Positions 12,572 to 25,147 of a DNA stretch of 64,000 bases are shown in pieces; the first letter of the stretch is position 1, and each line of letters begins with the position of its first letter. The stretch spans positions 9,238,001 to 9,302,000 of the forward strand of contig CM059622.1 of NCBI GenBank assembly GCA_030435675.1, in the 5' to 3' direction. The translations under genes were made by a program, and so were the position numbers. Origin of the DNA: Steinernema hermaphroditum. Taxonomy: Eukaryota > Nematoda > Chromadorea > Rhabditida > Steinernematidae. A model generated the notes under the pieces. It saw nothing but the letters and a program-made list of their open reading frames with translations, did no database searches and was not told the origin of the DNA.

Positions 12572-13195
12572 GGAGATCCAGAAGACCTTCAGAGGCCTAT
12601 CAGAACGAGAGGACTTTCCTTCCCTGGCGGATCGGGAGAACTGCGAAAGCGACGCGGACTCCGGGTGCGAAGAGTCGCCGCCTCGGCGTCGGTGGTTTCA
12701 TCGGAGTCGGAATCAGTCGACCTATCGTCGCCGAAGATGCTCTTCGAATCGCCGAGGATTTCGACGTTGGAGGAGCAGCTGAGGAATGAGGTCGACCGGC
12801 GGCATAGGGCGGAGACCCTCACGAGCTGCGCAGAGCAAAACCTCCGGAGTCTGAAGGCGTCAAAGCGCGTCACGGATCATCTCGTGGAGGTGCTGCGGCA
12901 GCAGATTGAAGAACAGAAGACGGAGATCGAGGCCCTCCGGAAGCGAAACAAGGACTTCTTTTACGACGCACGGCGATTCCGCGCCGACGCCCAGGCCTCC
13001 GAACTGTGGACGCGGCTTCTGGAGGAGCGCGTCGCCGCGTTCGAGGAGACGCCGAAGAAGGGGAAGGACGAGAAGCAGCACGTCGGGAGGATCGGGCGCT
13101 TCGGCGCCTTCCTGAGGACGACGCTCTCCAGAAGGAGTCTTCGGAGACGAAGGACAACGAAGGGAAGTGGAAGTGGCGCCTCCGTCGTCTTCTGA
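12572..13195 (+). CDS. Coiled-coil protein, unknown; 5' structure unresolved
   Basis: The supported part is the frame ending at 13195. It contains a Ser/Glu-rich start (SSESESVDLSSPKM), then a long heptad-like helix from about STLEEQLRNEVDRRHRAETL through VTDHLVEVLRQQIEEQKTEIE to ASELWTRLLEERVAAFEETP, and a basic tail. The first in-frame ATG is at the Met of SPKMLFES, near 12737; upstream coding sequence probably exists. An exon after the acceptor GATTTACAG (12571) reads in a different frame (EIQKTFRGLSEREDF, then ENCESDADSGCEESPP) and looks equally real, so either a splice junction or a frameshift lies between 12640 and 12710. I do not recognise the family. Confidence 0.5.
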   Translation, partial: GDPEDLQRPIRTRGLSFPGGSGELRKRRGLRVRRVAASASVVSSESESVDLSSPKMLFESPRISTLEEQLRNEVDRRHRAETLTSCAEQNLRSLKASKRVTDHLVEVLRQQIEEQKTEIEALRKRNKDFFYDARRFRADAQASELWTRLLEERVAAFEETPKKGKDEKQHVGRIGRFGAFLRTTLSRRSLRRRRTTKGSGSGASVVF

Positions 13196-13435
13196 GGATT
13201 CTGTTGTGTTGTTGCATTCCTTAGGTGATAAAAGGTCGTGTTGTGGGGAAGTCGACTCTAGAGTCGAGGACCGCCGAAGGGCTCTGCAGACCTGCCCGGG
13301 GTCCAATAAGGGCGAAGACACGTGTTGGGAACCGGCGCCTCTTCTTGTCCGTTTCCGGCGCCTCTAATTGATTTCCATTTCGCGGCGCGTTTCCGGCGAT
13401 CGCGATCGATCCTCTGCCTCCAGGAGATCTCCGCG

Positions 13436-16400
13436 ATGTATTCGTATCGGAGCGGCAGCGTCGGCCCCTCTCCCGTCCCTTCCTCGTCGTCGTATCGATC
13501 GCCCGCCGTAAGTCCGATCGATGGATCGCCCGATCATGCCCACCCCCTCCGGAACGGCGTCCAAACAGAAGTCAGCTGTTTGTTGTGCCGTTGAGGAGGG
13601 TCCGCCCTTAGTCGCCCTCAGCCCCTCTTTTAGCTCTCCTACCGCTACTCCATCTCGACGCCTTCTGCGTCCGCCACTTTCCGCGCATCCAGCGTCGACC
13701 CCTACCGTAGTTCCGGCACCCTCAGACGCTACCCTTCCAGCAGCAACATGTACAAAGGCTCCTCTTCCTCCAACTACGGGATGTCTTCCTCCTTCCACAA
13801 CGACTTCTCCACGAGGTCCAACATATCTTCCTCCAACAGGTGCGTTTGGCGGGACTACGAGGGGGGGGGGGGCTTCGGAGCTTGGCATCCCTCAGTAGCC
13901 TCAGATGCTCTCTTTGGCGCTCTTTCGCGGACCAACGTCTGTTTCTACTTTCTTGTTCTGTTTGCGGAGAGTGATTGCACGAGTAATGGCAATCTCCGGG
14001 ACGTCCGCTCGCATGGATTTATGTGAGCGGCACCAGAGAGGCGAGAGAAAAACAAAGATTTGCTATGCTTTGCGGAACGACAGCGATTTACGGTCTCGAA
14101 ACTACTACGCGCCGAGCAGATAAGAAACAAATCCCCTTTTTTCACTTACACTCGGGTCCAAAAACGGTTCGTTTAGAGCGCCACCCTAGGAGCTTTTGGA
14201 AGTTATCTAACTGTCCGCTGAGAACGCCTTACTTTAGGCTTCCGATGGGAAGTCAAAAAGTCCGTTCTTGTGGATAAGTCTAGCGATTCTACAGGGTGTC
14301 CGATTCTACAGCGATTCTACGTAAATTAGATAAATAACAAAAAAAGAATCTCTCAGCTCAAAGTGGAAAGCCATTCCGGGGGTCAACTTGAAAATGTGAG
14401 GTCTCAGGCACCAAAGTGTGAAGTGTGGCTTTTCCCACATTTGGCCTCCATTTCCGTAAAGTAAGCATGAGGTCGTGAGTAGCTATGCGTGCACGGTAGC
14501 TGTGAGTGAGGGCTACCTGCTCTATATCCCCGTTTTCTGTTACGGTACTTAACCAATTGGAAACGTTGGCGTTAACGGAGCATGATCCGATCCGATGATC
14601 CGAAAAAACCGTCTTTTTGAGATTAGCTCATGTTGTGATACATAACCAAGACAACAATAGGTGCATTCGGAAGGCAAGACCCAATGATGTACGTGGTTGA
14701 AGGCAGTCACCGTCCATCACACAATTAATATCATAGGAAGCCCGTACATCACTTCGCATTTTGCCATCTCAAAGTACCAAAAAAATGACCATCAAAAATG
14801 AATAGACCTCTAAGATCAAAAGGAATGCAATGGACGAGTGTCGAATCATAGTGTGGGCTGAGAGTTCGCTGTACTCAACAATGCACCAATCAATTTAGCC
14901 GCAAGTGTAAGCATGACGAAAAATGAATGTTTACCAAGTGGCCCATTTTCAATGTGCCGCGGGTCTCGATTTTATTTTTTACCTTCATGTGGCCTCTAGA
15001 GTTGCGTTGAGTGACTACAAACTAGCGCATCGTAAAGAGCAGACACTTTTCTTTCAAGAAACAGCAAACTGAGAAGGAGAGGATTCAGATCCGATAAAAG
15101 CGGGAACCAAAAAGATTTGCCCCCCTCCCCCACCTTAGACATATTGGCCCGAAGCCAGACCAAAGTTCTTTTGGAGCTTTTTGTAGATGTGCAATCTTGC
15201 TGAAAGATTAAGTCGATTCCTCTGCACTTCTCCGCTGCTCACGGCTTCACCACACTCTCTAAAATCTTTTTTTTAAATTTAGTCCTCATTTTTACATTTA
15301 CTCTTGACTCAATGGCATGCACCATGCAAGAAATCTCAAAATGCACAATGAAGAACCGTATATCACCGTTGTCGCTGCTTCTCTTTTTTCTTCGGCGGAG
15401 GGCACAACATCGGAGTTGAATGCGGCTGTCCGATCAGTGTGCGCGGGCTTCGAAGCAACAAAAAAGCTCGACCAGGAAGTAGCGCGGAAGGTGGAGTTCG
15501 GCGGACGAAACAGAAACCCATCGACAGAGCGGTTGGCGGAGTAGACTTCGAAGTTGGAGCGATTCTTCGGCTTGAATGGGCGGCGCGGGTGGTCGGGCGG
15601 TGTTAACCGTCTTCTTGGCGAGATATAATTTGGCTTACGTTCCACGCCAGCCACGACGGATTGGAACGGGGCGATCATTTCGCCACCAGCAATGGCCGAG
15701 AACGACCGCTTACTCAACTCATCCGAGTGAACTCAGACAGCCGCAGAGAGAGCGAGTGGACGACCCGACCGATCGCTGAGTGCGCAAATGAAAGATTCAT
15801 CTAGTCCTCAACAAGCGATATTTTTTGGGGTATTGTCTTTTTTCTTGTGGTGTTAGGACTTGTTCTTTCACTCTCTAGCAAGGCAACGTCTTCAGATCTT
15901 CCATCAATATTCGCCGGACACTTCTCCTTGAGATTCCGTTCTCTTTAGCCAACTTTATGGAACTTCGGGCTGAATTCCGGTTCAATTTCTTTAGGATGGC
16001 TTCTAGAACAGCTGGAATTCGTACCGGTTTCTTTCTACCTTTCCAGGCCCTCTGCTTGACCTGTTCTATCTCCCTGTAACGCTCAATGACTCGTTTGACC
16101 TCATATCGCTCGAATCCGAGGGCTTTTACAGTAGCTGGATTCGAGATTCCGAGCTTATGCATCAGAACTGTGAAAAATCGGTCTTCAAATGTTACGATTT
16201 TTTCAATGAATAACTGCAAATTAATGCTATTAACGGATATTCAGGGCTAGAGTAGGACGCTGAACAGGAATATGACGTTGAAACGCGCTCAAACTCTCTA
16301 AAATCTACTTAAATGAACGAATCAAAAATGTTGCACTTTATCTGTCTATTAGACGTCTCGAAACGTGAAACTGATCCTTGACGGAGAGTACCGTTTATAC

Positions 16401-19400
16401 GTGTCTACGCATCTTATTTCGTTATTTGTGATTCTAAGGGACGGGTGTAACGGCTTCCTGGCGACTATTTCGGTGCCTGCAAGTTCTCTTTCCTCTGCAG
16501 ATACGGTAGCATCGACCGCCTCTCTTCCTACCGTCCGTCGGCGATGTCGGTCTCCTTGACGACGTCCGTTCCGTCGACCTCCTCGCGCCCCTCCAGCTCT
16601 TTCTCGACGCGGAGGACGACGAGCTACGGTTCCAGCCTACCGTACTCCTCGACCTTCGACCGCTCCTCAGGCTATTCCTCGGGCTCGCGCTCCACCTACA
16701 CGCCGACATCCTCCGCCTCGTACCCTCGGGTGCGCTTCGAGTACCGTTCGAAGACACCCACCTCTCTCGGCGCCACGGCGTCCACCTCCGAGTACGGTAG
16801 GCTCGGGCGCCGCGACCGCGACTACAAGTCGATGAGTCGCTTCGACCGCGAAAGGTCTAAGGTTGGTTCCGCTGGCCACGTGCATCCCTAGCTCTCGAAC
16901 TGCAGGAGAGTCCTGAGGAAGACGTGGAGGCGACCTTCCAGAAGCTCTACAACCGCTACGTGAAGGACGCGACGGAGTCCCCGGAGAGCTCGGGGGCATC
17001 GGCGCCGACGACGCGCGAATCGTCGAGGGGTTCCCCCGGCACGCCGAGACCCATCCGGAAATTTGTGTCTCACAGCGAAGCCGAGTATTCGTGCGAGGAC
17101 GATGAGTCGTCCGAGGAGGAGTCCGACGACGGCGGCTTCTTGGCGCCGCGGACGGGCGCCAAGGAGGCGACGCCGTGCGCCTCCGCCGAGAAGGAGCCAA
17201 CCCCCGTCGAGACTGCGCCAGGTGAGTCCCTAAGCCTCAGGGAATACGGTCCTGGACGATTTGCAGAAGCTGTTCCCGAGACCACACACGAAGAGAAGAA
17301 AGAGGTTTCGGCTGCGGGCGCGTTTGCCGAAAAGTTTAAGGACTTGCAGCTGAATCCGGGTACTGTGGGAAGACGCCGCTGCTCCGCTTCCCTTAGTCGC
17401 TTCCGCATTCGCTTCTGCTTTCCGCTTTGAGGGTCGGGGAATACGGTAGATTACAGTAGTCTTTCAGTGCAAGTGGAGGCACGGAAGCTGAAGTCGCCGA
17501 CTTCGGCCCTTGAGAGGGCGATGCGGCTGGAACGGATTCTGAATCCGGAGCCAAAGAAGTCTGAGCCGGAGCGGAAGGCGCGCTCCGCAAGCCCTAACCC
17601 CACGGCTCCCGTCACGAAGCTCCCGTCGAGGCCCTCGACCCCTTCAGGAACTGCGTCTCTGAGTCCTGCCGCGAAGGGTCAAAATAGGAGCCCTTCGCCG
17701 ATGTCCTCGAAGTCGCCGAGTCCATCGCCAACGATTACCCTAACCCCGCCACCGAGAGCGATGAAGACGCGCACGCCCAGCAGGGACAACTCGGTCTCGA
17801 GCGTCAATACCGTAATCTCGGTGACTCCGGCGAAGCCGGAGTCACCGAGGCCGTCACGCCGGACGGCGCGGAGGGACCGCACGATGGAGCAGCTCTGCGC
17901 GAAGCTGGAGCCGCTCCTTAAGGCACAGAAGGAGGCCGAAGCCAGCTCCGAGGCTTCTACCGAGGAGTCCCCCGAAGTAGGTGCCCGGCGATAGATTTCT
18001 GAGCACGGACGCCTTCTAGGCGACGCCGAAAACGTCGGTGACACGACCCCCGCCGCTGCTTCTGGTGACGCAGGCATCGATGCCGTCGACGCCGTCGCCC
18101 CTCTCCACCACCGCCAACATCGTATGGAACGCCGGCGGGAGCGACTTCGAGTTCTCAGACGACGAGAGTCGACACGGTAAACATGTTTTCTTCGACCTGA
18201 CGGCCCCCGCCCTCTGCCCCCCCCCCTCCTCCCGCCACTGGTGGCCCTCCGGTCATGAGACCGCAAACGTCCTCCGAGCGCCGCGAGATGTCGTCGTCGG
18301 AGGAAGAGGAGAGCGTCGAGGAGACCGAAGTGGACGTCGGAGTGGAGAAGGCCGCTGAAGAGAAGAATCCGGAGGTCGAGTCTGCCGAAGAGGAGTCAGA
18401 ATCCGAGGACGATGAGGACGAGGAGACGGAGTTCGATGAGGAGACTGATTTTGACGACGAGGAGATGGGGGAGGACTGTGAGCGAAATTCGATTTTAGTT
18501 TTTCATTCTTCGAGAGAGGCTTTCCGATTTCAGCGTATTTGGAGCTGGACAGCGACTCCGACATGGAGTACTGTATCAACGAGACGTTCAAACTGCCCCA
18601 GAGTTCTGTCTTTCCGCGAGGTAAGCCCCATCCTTTCCGTACCTCTACCGCAGCCCAGGCGACCTCTACCCTGTGGCGTCGAGCGTAGGGCGCTCCCGGT
18701 CGGGCTCTGATTACGACTCGGACTTTGAGATTAGCTTCGACTTCAAGGACTTCAGCGACTCCAGGTCTGATCCCGATCTAACGTCTACTTACAGTACCCC
18801 TCGTTCAGGAACGATAGCAGGAACCGGGTGGCCGACAGCCTGGCGGTGCCGCCACCGATCTTCACGGCGTCGGTCTCCTACGACGGCATGGACTCCGACT
18901 GGGGCTCGGCGAAGGACGAGTCCGCCTCCGACTATGACGAGTTCTATGACTCCGACGGTGGTCCCGACACGATTGAAGAGAGTATGACCTTTACCGCTTT
19001 AGAGGACCGCAGCAGACGGAGGACCTTTTCCGCGCGGCCGGGATCCTCGGGCCTTGGCGTCTACTTGAGTCCGGCCTCCTTCTCTAGCGACGAGGTATGG
19101 GGGCTACTGTATGAGCACTCAGTGGTACTGTAGGACTATGATGGGAAGCACTTCCATGACACTGTGGCCGTCGGATGCACCGTGAAGCTCGTCGACAGGA
19201 TGGCTCAACGCGGTTCCGACTCCGACTACTCGGACAGCGAATATTTCGACTCCGAGGTGGGTGGTCCACCGGGGATACTGTAGGGCGCAAGGTTACAGTA
19301 TGACGAGGACGAAGAAGAGTACTACGACGAAGACGAGGAAGAAGAGGAAGAGGATGAGGATGAGATGATGAGTTGCGACGACGAGGCCGAAGACGAAGAG

Positions 19401-22400
19401 GAATACGGTAGCTACGACGACGAGGAAGAGGAGCCAGATATCTCCTTCAACCTCTCGACGGTGCTGAAGACGCCTCTCGTGACGGTGGAGGAGCAGGCGG
19501 AGGAGATGGAGTCGGAAGAGGTCGGCGACTTTGATGAGGAGGTCGCCTTCGACGTCGCCGAAGCTTTCAGCATCGCCCCTTCCACCGATGAAGGTGGTCC
19601 CGACGCGATCAGAGAGATTACTTACACGAAGGATCAGCGGCTGGAGACTGCCGAAGAGAGGACCGAACGGCTCAGGGTGAGTCGCTTCTGGGGAAGGAAG
19701 GCCCGAAATATGGGAGGCCCACAAAGCTGCAGTCCTAACGGGGCCGAGGTCGACCTCCTGCGTCTGACTGCTTCTGCTGACTGACCGTTAGGGCCGGGCG
19801 GCTTTGGGAAAGCCTGAAAGCCGAACATCTGGATCAAATGTGGGGTTCCTATGTTTTCGCAGTGTGCGATATAAAGTCGCCATGGACAGCCTAGAGGCGA
19901 TCGAAGAGTTGCGATAGGGGGAAGCTGGTCAGTTTGATGGCCGTCGGGAGGGAGGGGCCTCGGCGTTCGGACAAAAACATTTCCTCGGCCGACGACCGTC
20001 CGAGATGTTGTCCTTTCTGAAGACGAAGCTGTTCCTCAAAATCCTCAAGGTGAGCCTCCTCTCCACTCGGCAAAGTTCCGAACTTCGTGCCCAATGACCT
20101 CATATTCAAATTGATAGGATGAGATACGATCAGAGCGGCTTTCCCCTTCGCTATACGAGAGCGATCAGTTGCGAGCTGGGCCGCCAACTCGTAAACCGGG
20201 TGTAAAGCCCTGGCCACTAATTAGCTGTTCTTCAGATCGAGGAGAAGGCGAAGAGCGAATGCGCCATCTCGAGGACGGCCAAGGGCGTCGACGAGAAAGC
20301 CGCCAGAAGGCTCCAACAGCCCAGTCACGTCGCCCCCTCTGTCGCCGACGAAGATCACACCGACGCCGAGGAACGCGACTTCGGCGCCCGTTTCGAGACG
20401 GGAACCCTCGAGGACCTCGTCTTCGAGCAGGTCGGTTCCGTCCCCTCCAACCCTCAACAGACCTAACCACCGGGGTGGAAGGGTCTCAGCGGGAAGAAGA
20501 CTTGCGGGTTCTGCATCATGGACCTCTTCAGGGTGAGAGTGCGGTAGGCGTCGTGCCGACCTTCGTGCGCCCTTTGGAGGAGAAGACGACCCTCGACCGC
20601 GTCGCGATGTTCAACGAGAGGAAGCCGTCGACGGACTTCGCCCGGAAGGCCGTCATCCAGCCGACGAAGCTCGAAAAGGCTACCGTAACCCAGAGTACGG
20701 TGAAAACGGCCCCCACGATGGTGGAAAAATCCCCGGAGCCAAAGGTGGCCGAGAAAAAAGCGGCCGATCAGACGACGGCAGCTACCGTATCCCCTCCCAA
20801 GCCTGTCATTGTTGCAGCTCCAGCGGCCACTGCAGTAGAGAAGAAACAGACTACAGTGGCCAAGAAATCAGTCGAAATGTGAGTCGGAGATTATGGTAGC
20901 TTTCACGGATGATTTCAGGAAAGAAGAGAAGGCGTCATCGAATGCTTCCCATCCTCTTAAGTTAGTGTTTCATCTGTGTGCACGTCACCGTAGTAGTTAC
21001 AGGTCCACCACCGAGGCGTCGAAGCCAGTGGCGAAGGTGGAACCAGTGAAGCCGGAGGCATCGAATTCGAAGGTGACTTCACTTTACGAGCAGAAGCTTG
21101 CGGAGAAGACGGTGGAGGCAACTGTAGGAGCGCCGTGGGTTACTGTAGCTTCTGTTTTAGCGGCTCGAGGACAAGACGGCGGCGCGGAAATCGATTCTGA
21201 ACATGAAAGAGGAGGAGAAAAGGAAGGCGGAGCAAAAGAAGGAGGTAGGCGGGAGGTACGGTAGGCTCTTATCAGGGATACTGTAGGAGCTAGCGAAGCA
21301 GAAGGCGCGAACGTCAGGGGCGGTGAGTGCGATGCGGGACCGCTTCAAGGAGCCGCTGGAGGCAGAGGCCCTGTCGTAAGTGTTTACGAGTGCGCAGATC
21401 CCATAATCCCGCTGCAGATACAAAAGATCGAGTCGTCTGGCACCGAATGACGAGGAGACGCGTCCCCGAAGGGTGTGGAAGCCGATCGTAAAGCCGGAGA
21501 TCAACGACGACTTCGACAAACAGGTGGGTGTCGGATTACGGTATGCGGCACAGCGGCGCTATCAGATGGAGGAGCTGCGGGCGCAGATGAAGTCGGGTAG
21601 CTCGAAGTTCCAGTCGCAGGTGAAGGACCTGAACAAGACGGTGGGTGCGACGGCAGACGAGGCGAAGCGGCAGCAGATGGAGGACCGGCACAAGGCGACG
21701 CTCGCCGACGTCGGCGACGTCTTCGCTAAGGCCGACGGCGACTACCGCAAGTGGAAGGAGGCGCGCGACGCCGAGCACCTCCGCGAGCTCGAGGAGCAGG
21801 AGCAGAAGGCCCTCCGCGCCAAGAAGACTCCTCAGACCACACCAGCGCCCACCTTCGCGTCGGGGCCCGCCGCCGAGCCCAAGAGGACCGTCCGCAAGCC
21901 CGCCACCCCCAAGGCTCCCGCCACGAAGACAACGGAGCCAGAGAAAAGTTCCGCCGCCACCGTCAAACCTCTTCAACCTTCGACCCCCTCCGTACTTCCC
22001 GTACCTACCGCGGCCGCTAAAGGTCCCACAACGGCACAACCCTCTGCCATACCCAGCGCCACCACAAAGGCTCCTGTTACATTGGCTCCTACCGTACCCA
22101 ACGCAGTGGCGAAGACTGCGCAACCCATAAGCCAGAAACCGCCGAGTCCGGCTTCCACCGCGACAAAGCCTGCACAGAAATTGGCAGAGAATCGCGTCGA
22201 GACCAAGTCCCCGACCCCCTCAAAAGGTTTCCTTCCCCGCGCGACTACCTTTATCAATGTTTTAGTCCTCGCTGAGGTCAATCAGGCCGACAGGCGTCCC
22301 AGCGCGACCGGCGGCGTTGCCGCGAAGATCAAGGCGAAGGCGTCGCAGGACCAGGAGGGGCGTTCCTTGAAGAAATACGCGCGTCGTAAGACCGAAGAAC

Positions 22401-22797
22401 TCATGAAATTCGACGACCTTCCCGCCACGAAGGAGGTAAGCGCACCTACCGTACCCCTGACAGCTTCGCTTCAAGACCCGCAAGCGGAAGCACCAGCCGC
22501 ACCGTCGGAATCGCTTCGTGCGCACTCCTAAAGACATCGACGTTCTCCTCGGCTGGGACAAGGAGAACACCTTCGAGAAGGTACCATGACACTTACTGTA
22601 CCCCACAGCATCCCGTTCAGATGGAGGCGATGTTCGCGAAGGCGGCGAACGACCGCGTCGCCTCGAAGTCGAAGTCGACGGCGAAGCGGAAGAAGCTCGA
22701 GCACAAGAAGGTCTGGATCAGCGACCTGCAGGACATCGACAAGATCTATAAATCCTCCGAGCTCCGCGACATCCAACGCTCCGTGGAAGCCTACTGA
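13436..22797 (+). CDS. Long multi-exon low-complexity protein, unknown family
   Basis: A gene of more than 20 exons that join in phase wherever I checked: 13436-13507, 13634-13839, 16501-16861, 16906-17221, 17267-17359, 17468-17976, 18020-18176, an acidic exon near 18255-18478, 18534-18620, 18689-18762 and others to 19676, then 20236 onward to the stop at 22797. The N-terminus (MYSYRSGSVGPSP) is Ser/Tyr-rich, followed by Ser/Pro/Thr-rich and then extremely acidic segments (runs of Glu/Asp at 18300-18470 and 19300-19560). The second half is Lys/Ala/Pro-rich with charged helices (MEELRAQMKSGSSKFQSQVK). The C-terminus is compact and looks conserved: PKDIDVLLGWDKENTFEKM and KKVWISDLQDIDKIY. Overall character suggests a cytoskeletal or scaffold protein; I do not recognise it. 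Two genes rather than one remain possible, but exons 19676 and 20236 join in phase (ERTERLR then IEEKAKSE). Confidence 0.6.
15875..16219 (-). mobile_element. Transposase N-terminal fragment (Tc1/mariner-like HTH)
   Basis: A 114-residue open frame inside the 2.7-kb second intron of the low-complexity gene. It has a helix-turn-helix pattern typical of Tc1/IS630-type transposases: GFERYEVKRVIERYREI, then a basic GRKKP turn, then ARSSIKLAKENGISRRSVRRI. No DDE catalytic region follows, so the copy is truncated. Its presence probably explains much of the intron length. Confidence 0.6.
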
Positions 22798-22975
22798 CCC
22801 CGTACTGTATATACCGTATCCCCGTTTTTCGTGTCATCAGTAATCTGTACAGTAGCCCTATTTATCGCTTTCCGATTACAATAAACGCACTTTTGTCTCG
22901 TACACAGCGACTGATCTTCCAGACAGCCTCCCTTCTCATTCTCGGTTCTGCCCCGCTCGGAGTCGGTCCGTTCAG

Positions 22976-23510
22976 ATGGCGGTCGGCAAGTTCTTCGAAG
23001 AGCTCGCGACCTTCGTGTGGAATTTCGTCGCCGAACGTTGGCTCGTCATCCTCCTCTACTCCATCATCGTCATCGTCTCCTACATCGTGATCAAAAAGGT
23101 CATCACGCCGTACTTTCATCCGCTCCACAGTAGGACGTCTCTATGGGCACTCAGTTGATCGTCTTTTCAGAGAAGCTCAGCGGCTCTCGTGGTGTCCTCC
23201 GCGAAATGAAAGCCGTGTTGGAGGGCGGCTACGAGGAGTACCACTGGAACAACCCGCGCTTCTGCAAGACCTATCTAGCGGTGAGTTCTCGAGGTACTGT
23301 ACTCCATTATTGTGTCTCTTGCAGCTCTACTCGTCGTATCGCGAGCTCCGGACGGTGGTAATAAGGGACCACCGCGGCTCCATCGACCCGAGAAACCACA
23401 CGTGGGACGAATTCGACAACGTCGCTGTCGGGCAGAAGGCGCGCCCTTCGAACGAGCCGGAAGAGCCCTCCTCTGCGAAAGAGTCCGAATCGAGCAGCGC
23501 GGAGGCTTAG
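22976..23510 (+). CDS. Small single-pass membrane protein, unknown
   Basis: Three phase-consistent exons: 22976-23129, 23171-23280 and 23325-23510, about 149 aa. The ATG directly follows GTTCAG, a likely trans-splice site. The N-terminal half is an amphipathic start (MAVGKFFEELATFVWNFVAE) followed by one membrane span (residues about 23-40, WLVILLYSIIVIVSYIVI) and a Lys pair. The rest is a soluble domain with HWNNPRFCKTYLALYSSYREL and a Ser/Glu-rich tail. No catalytic motif or known family is evident. It lies 179 nt downstream of the long low-complexity gene on the same strand, a spacing compatible with an operon. Confidence 0.75.
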
Positions 23511-23709
23511 TTGTTTGTATTGTTGTTCTCGTTGGAAAGGCGAATAAATCGCGTTGGGACCACGGCGTGTAGGGGCGGACACTTTCGCGTCCGTGGCGAA
23601 GGTCACACTGTAGAAATAGAAAAAGTTTCTCAATTCGCATTCAATCTTCTACTCGGAGCGAAAAGGGCTCGATTACGATTTTTACGATTTATTTGTGGAA
23701 TCATCAACA

Positions 23710-24856
23710 TTACATCGAGCCACACCCCATATGAATCCATTGTTGCCGTTCCTCTTCTCTTGCTCGTTGTCGCCATCTTTGCGTTCCTATTTTCTTCGTG
23801 AAGTCATCTCGCCATCTGGTCCTCGGCCTTCCGATGGGGCGCGTCTTCGGTGGCCGCCATTCTTCGAGCTTGGTCGACCACTTCTCAGTCGTTTCACGAG
23901 CGATCTTCCAGGCGTAGTTCCACTTCCTTCTTGTCGCTGATCCATGGGCGTCTTTCAGCTTCGTTACACCTCTCAGCCACTCGTTTGTTCTTCTGTCCAG
24001 GAGCCTGACGCGAAGCATTCTCCGTTCCATTTTGCGCTGACTGGTCTCCAGCTTTCTTTGTGCGGCCTTCGTGAGCGTCCAGGTTTCACAACCATACAGC
24101 ATCGCAGGCAGCACGCACTGGTTGAAGAGTCTTCTTTTCCATCGCATAAGGACCGAAGGCGACGTCAGGAATTCCTGGTACTTGCGAAAGACATTCCAGC
24201 CACTGCGGATCCTTCGTCCGACTTCCTTCAGATGGTTTCTCGCGACGCGGACTTCTTGGCCGAGGTAGACGAACGCTTCGACTTGTTCCAGAGCTTGATC
24301 GTTCAGAAGGATCGTCGCTTCTTCGTTCGCCAGGACCTTCGTCTTCTCTGCGTTTATCTTGAGGCCGCTGCGGAGGGACGCTTCGTTGAGTTCGTCGACC
24401 ATCTTCTGCAGCTCTTCCTCGGACGTGGCCACCAGTGCAATATCGTCTGCAAACCGGAGGTTGGACAGCCTCTCACCATTGACGATGAGTCCGCAGTTAG
24501 TCCAGTCGAGTTCGCGGAATATTTGCTCGAGCGTCGCCGTGAAGAGCTTCGGGCTGATGACGTCTCCCTGCCGGACCCCTCGCTGGATGTTGATCGGCAC
24601 GCGGTCTTCTCCTAACTGGATGTGGCACGCGGCTTCTTCTTGGATTTTCCGGAGTAGAGCGACGATTTGGCACGGCACACCTTGCCGTTCGATTGCCTTC
24701 CAGATCGCGTTGGCTTCTACCGTGTCGAACGCCTTCTCGAAATCGACGAATGCGATGTAGATCGGGACACGGTATTCGCGAGTCTTCTCCAGCAGCTCGT
24801 TGACGGCGTGCAGGTGGTCGATCGTCGAGAAGTTTCTTCGGAATCCGGCCTGTTCT
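23710..24856 (-). mobile_element. 5'-truncated RTE-type non-LTR retrotransposon
   Basis: An uninterrupted minus-strand frame from the RRNFSTIDHLHAVNEL region through the stop at 23710. It contains the reverse-transcriptase blocks VDFEKAFDTVE, the QRGVRQGDVISPKLF block, and the catalytic FADDIAL (YADD-type box), then the C-terminal LPAMLYGCETWTL and RPRTRWRDDF. It lacks the endonuclease and the RT N-terminus, cut at an oligo-A/T run near 24857-24871. It is about two-thirds identical by eye in protein to the RT copy at 36325-38050, so it is an older or different subfamily member. Confidence 0.9.
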
Positions 24857-25147
24857 TTTTTTTTTTTTTTTCTGTCAGAAAAGGGCTCACCGGAGAATTT
24901 TTCATCGATTCTCCTCCTGCGTATTGAGAATGCATCACCCTACGGAAAATTAATGACCAAAACTGAGAACTGAGAATTGACGCAGTCCTGCCACGAAATC
25001 GCGGACGTTTTTGTGTCTCGACTTTCCTTATTCCGACACGCTGTAGGACGACTCGGCGAGATCGACGACCGGGAATTACCACTGGACTCGACGTGTGTGG
25101 TCTAGGAATCGCGCGCCAAGAACAAGTGTCCCCCAGCTCCCTGCGAG

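Noticed and set aside
19891..20217. Minus-strand open frame of 108 codons in an intron of the low-complexity gene
   Set aside because: No domain, no start context and no splice signals; it fits the intron between two exons that join in phase on the other strand.
24857..24871. Poly(A) tail of a processed retrogene
   Set aside because: The homopolymer lies at the 5'-truncated end of the RTE copy, not after a spliced gene sequence.
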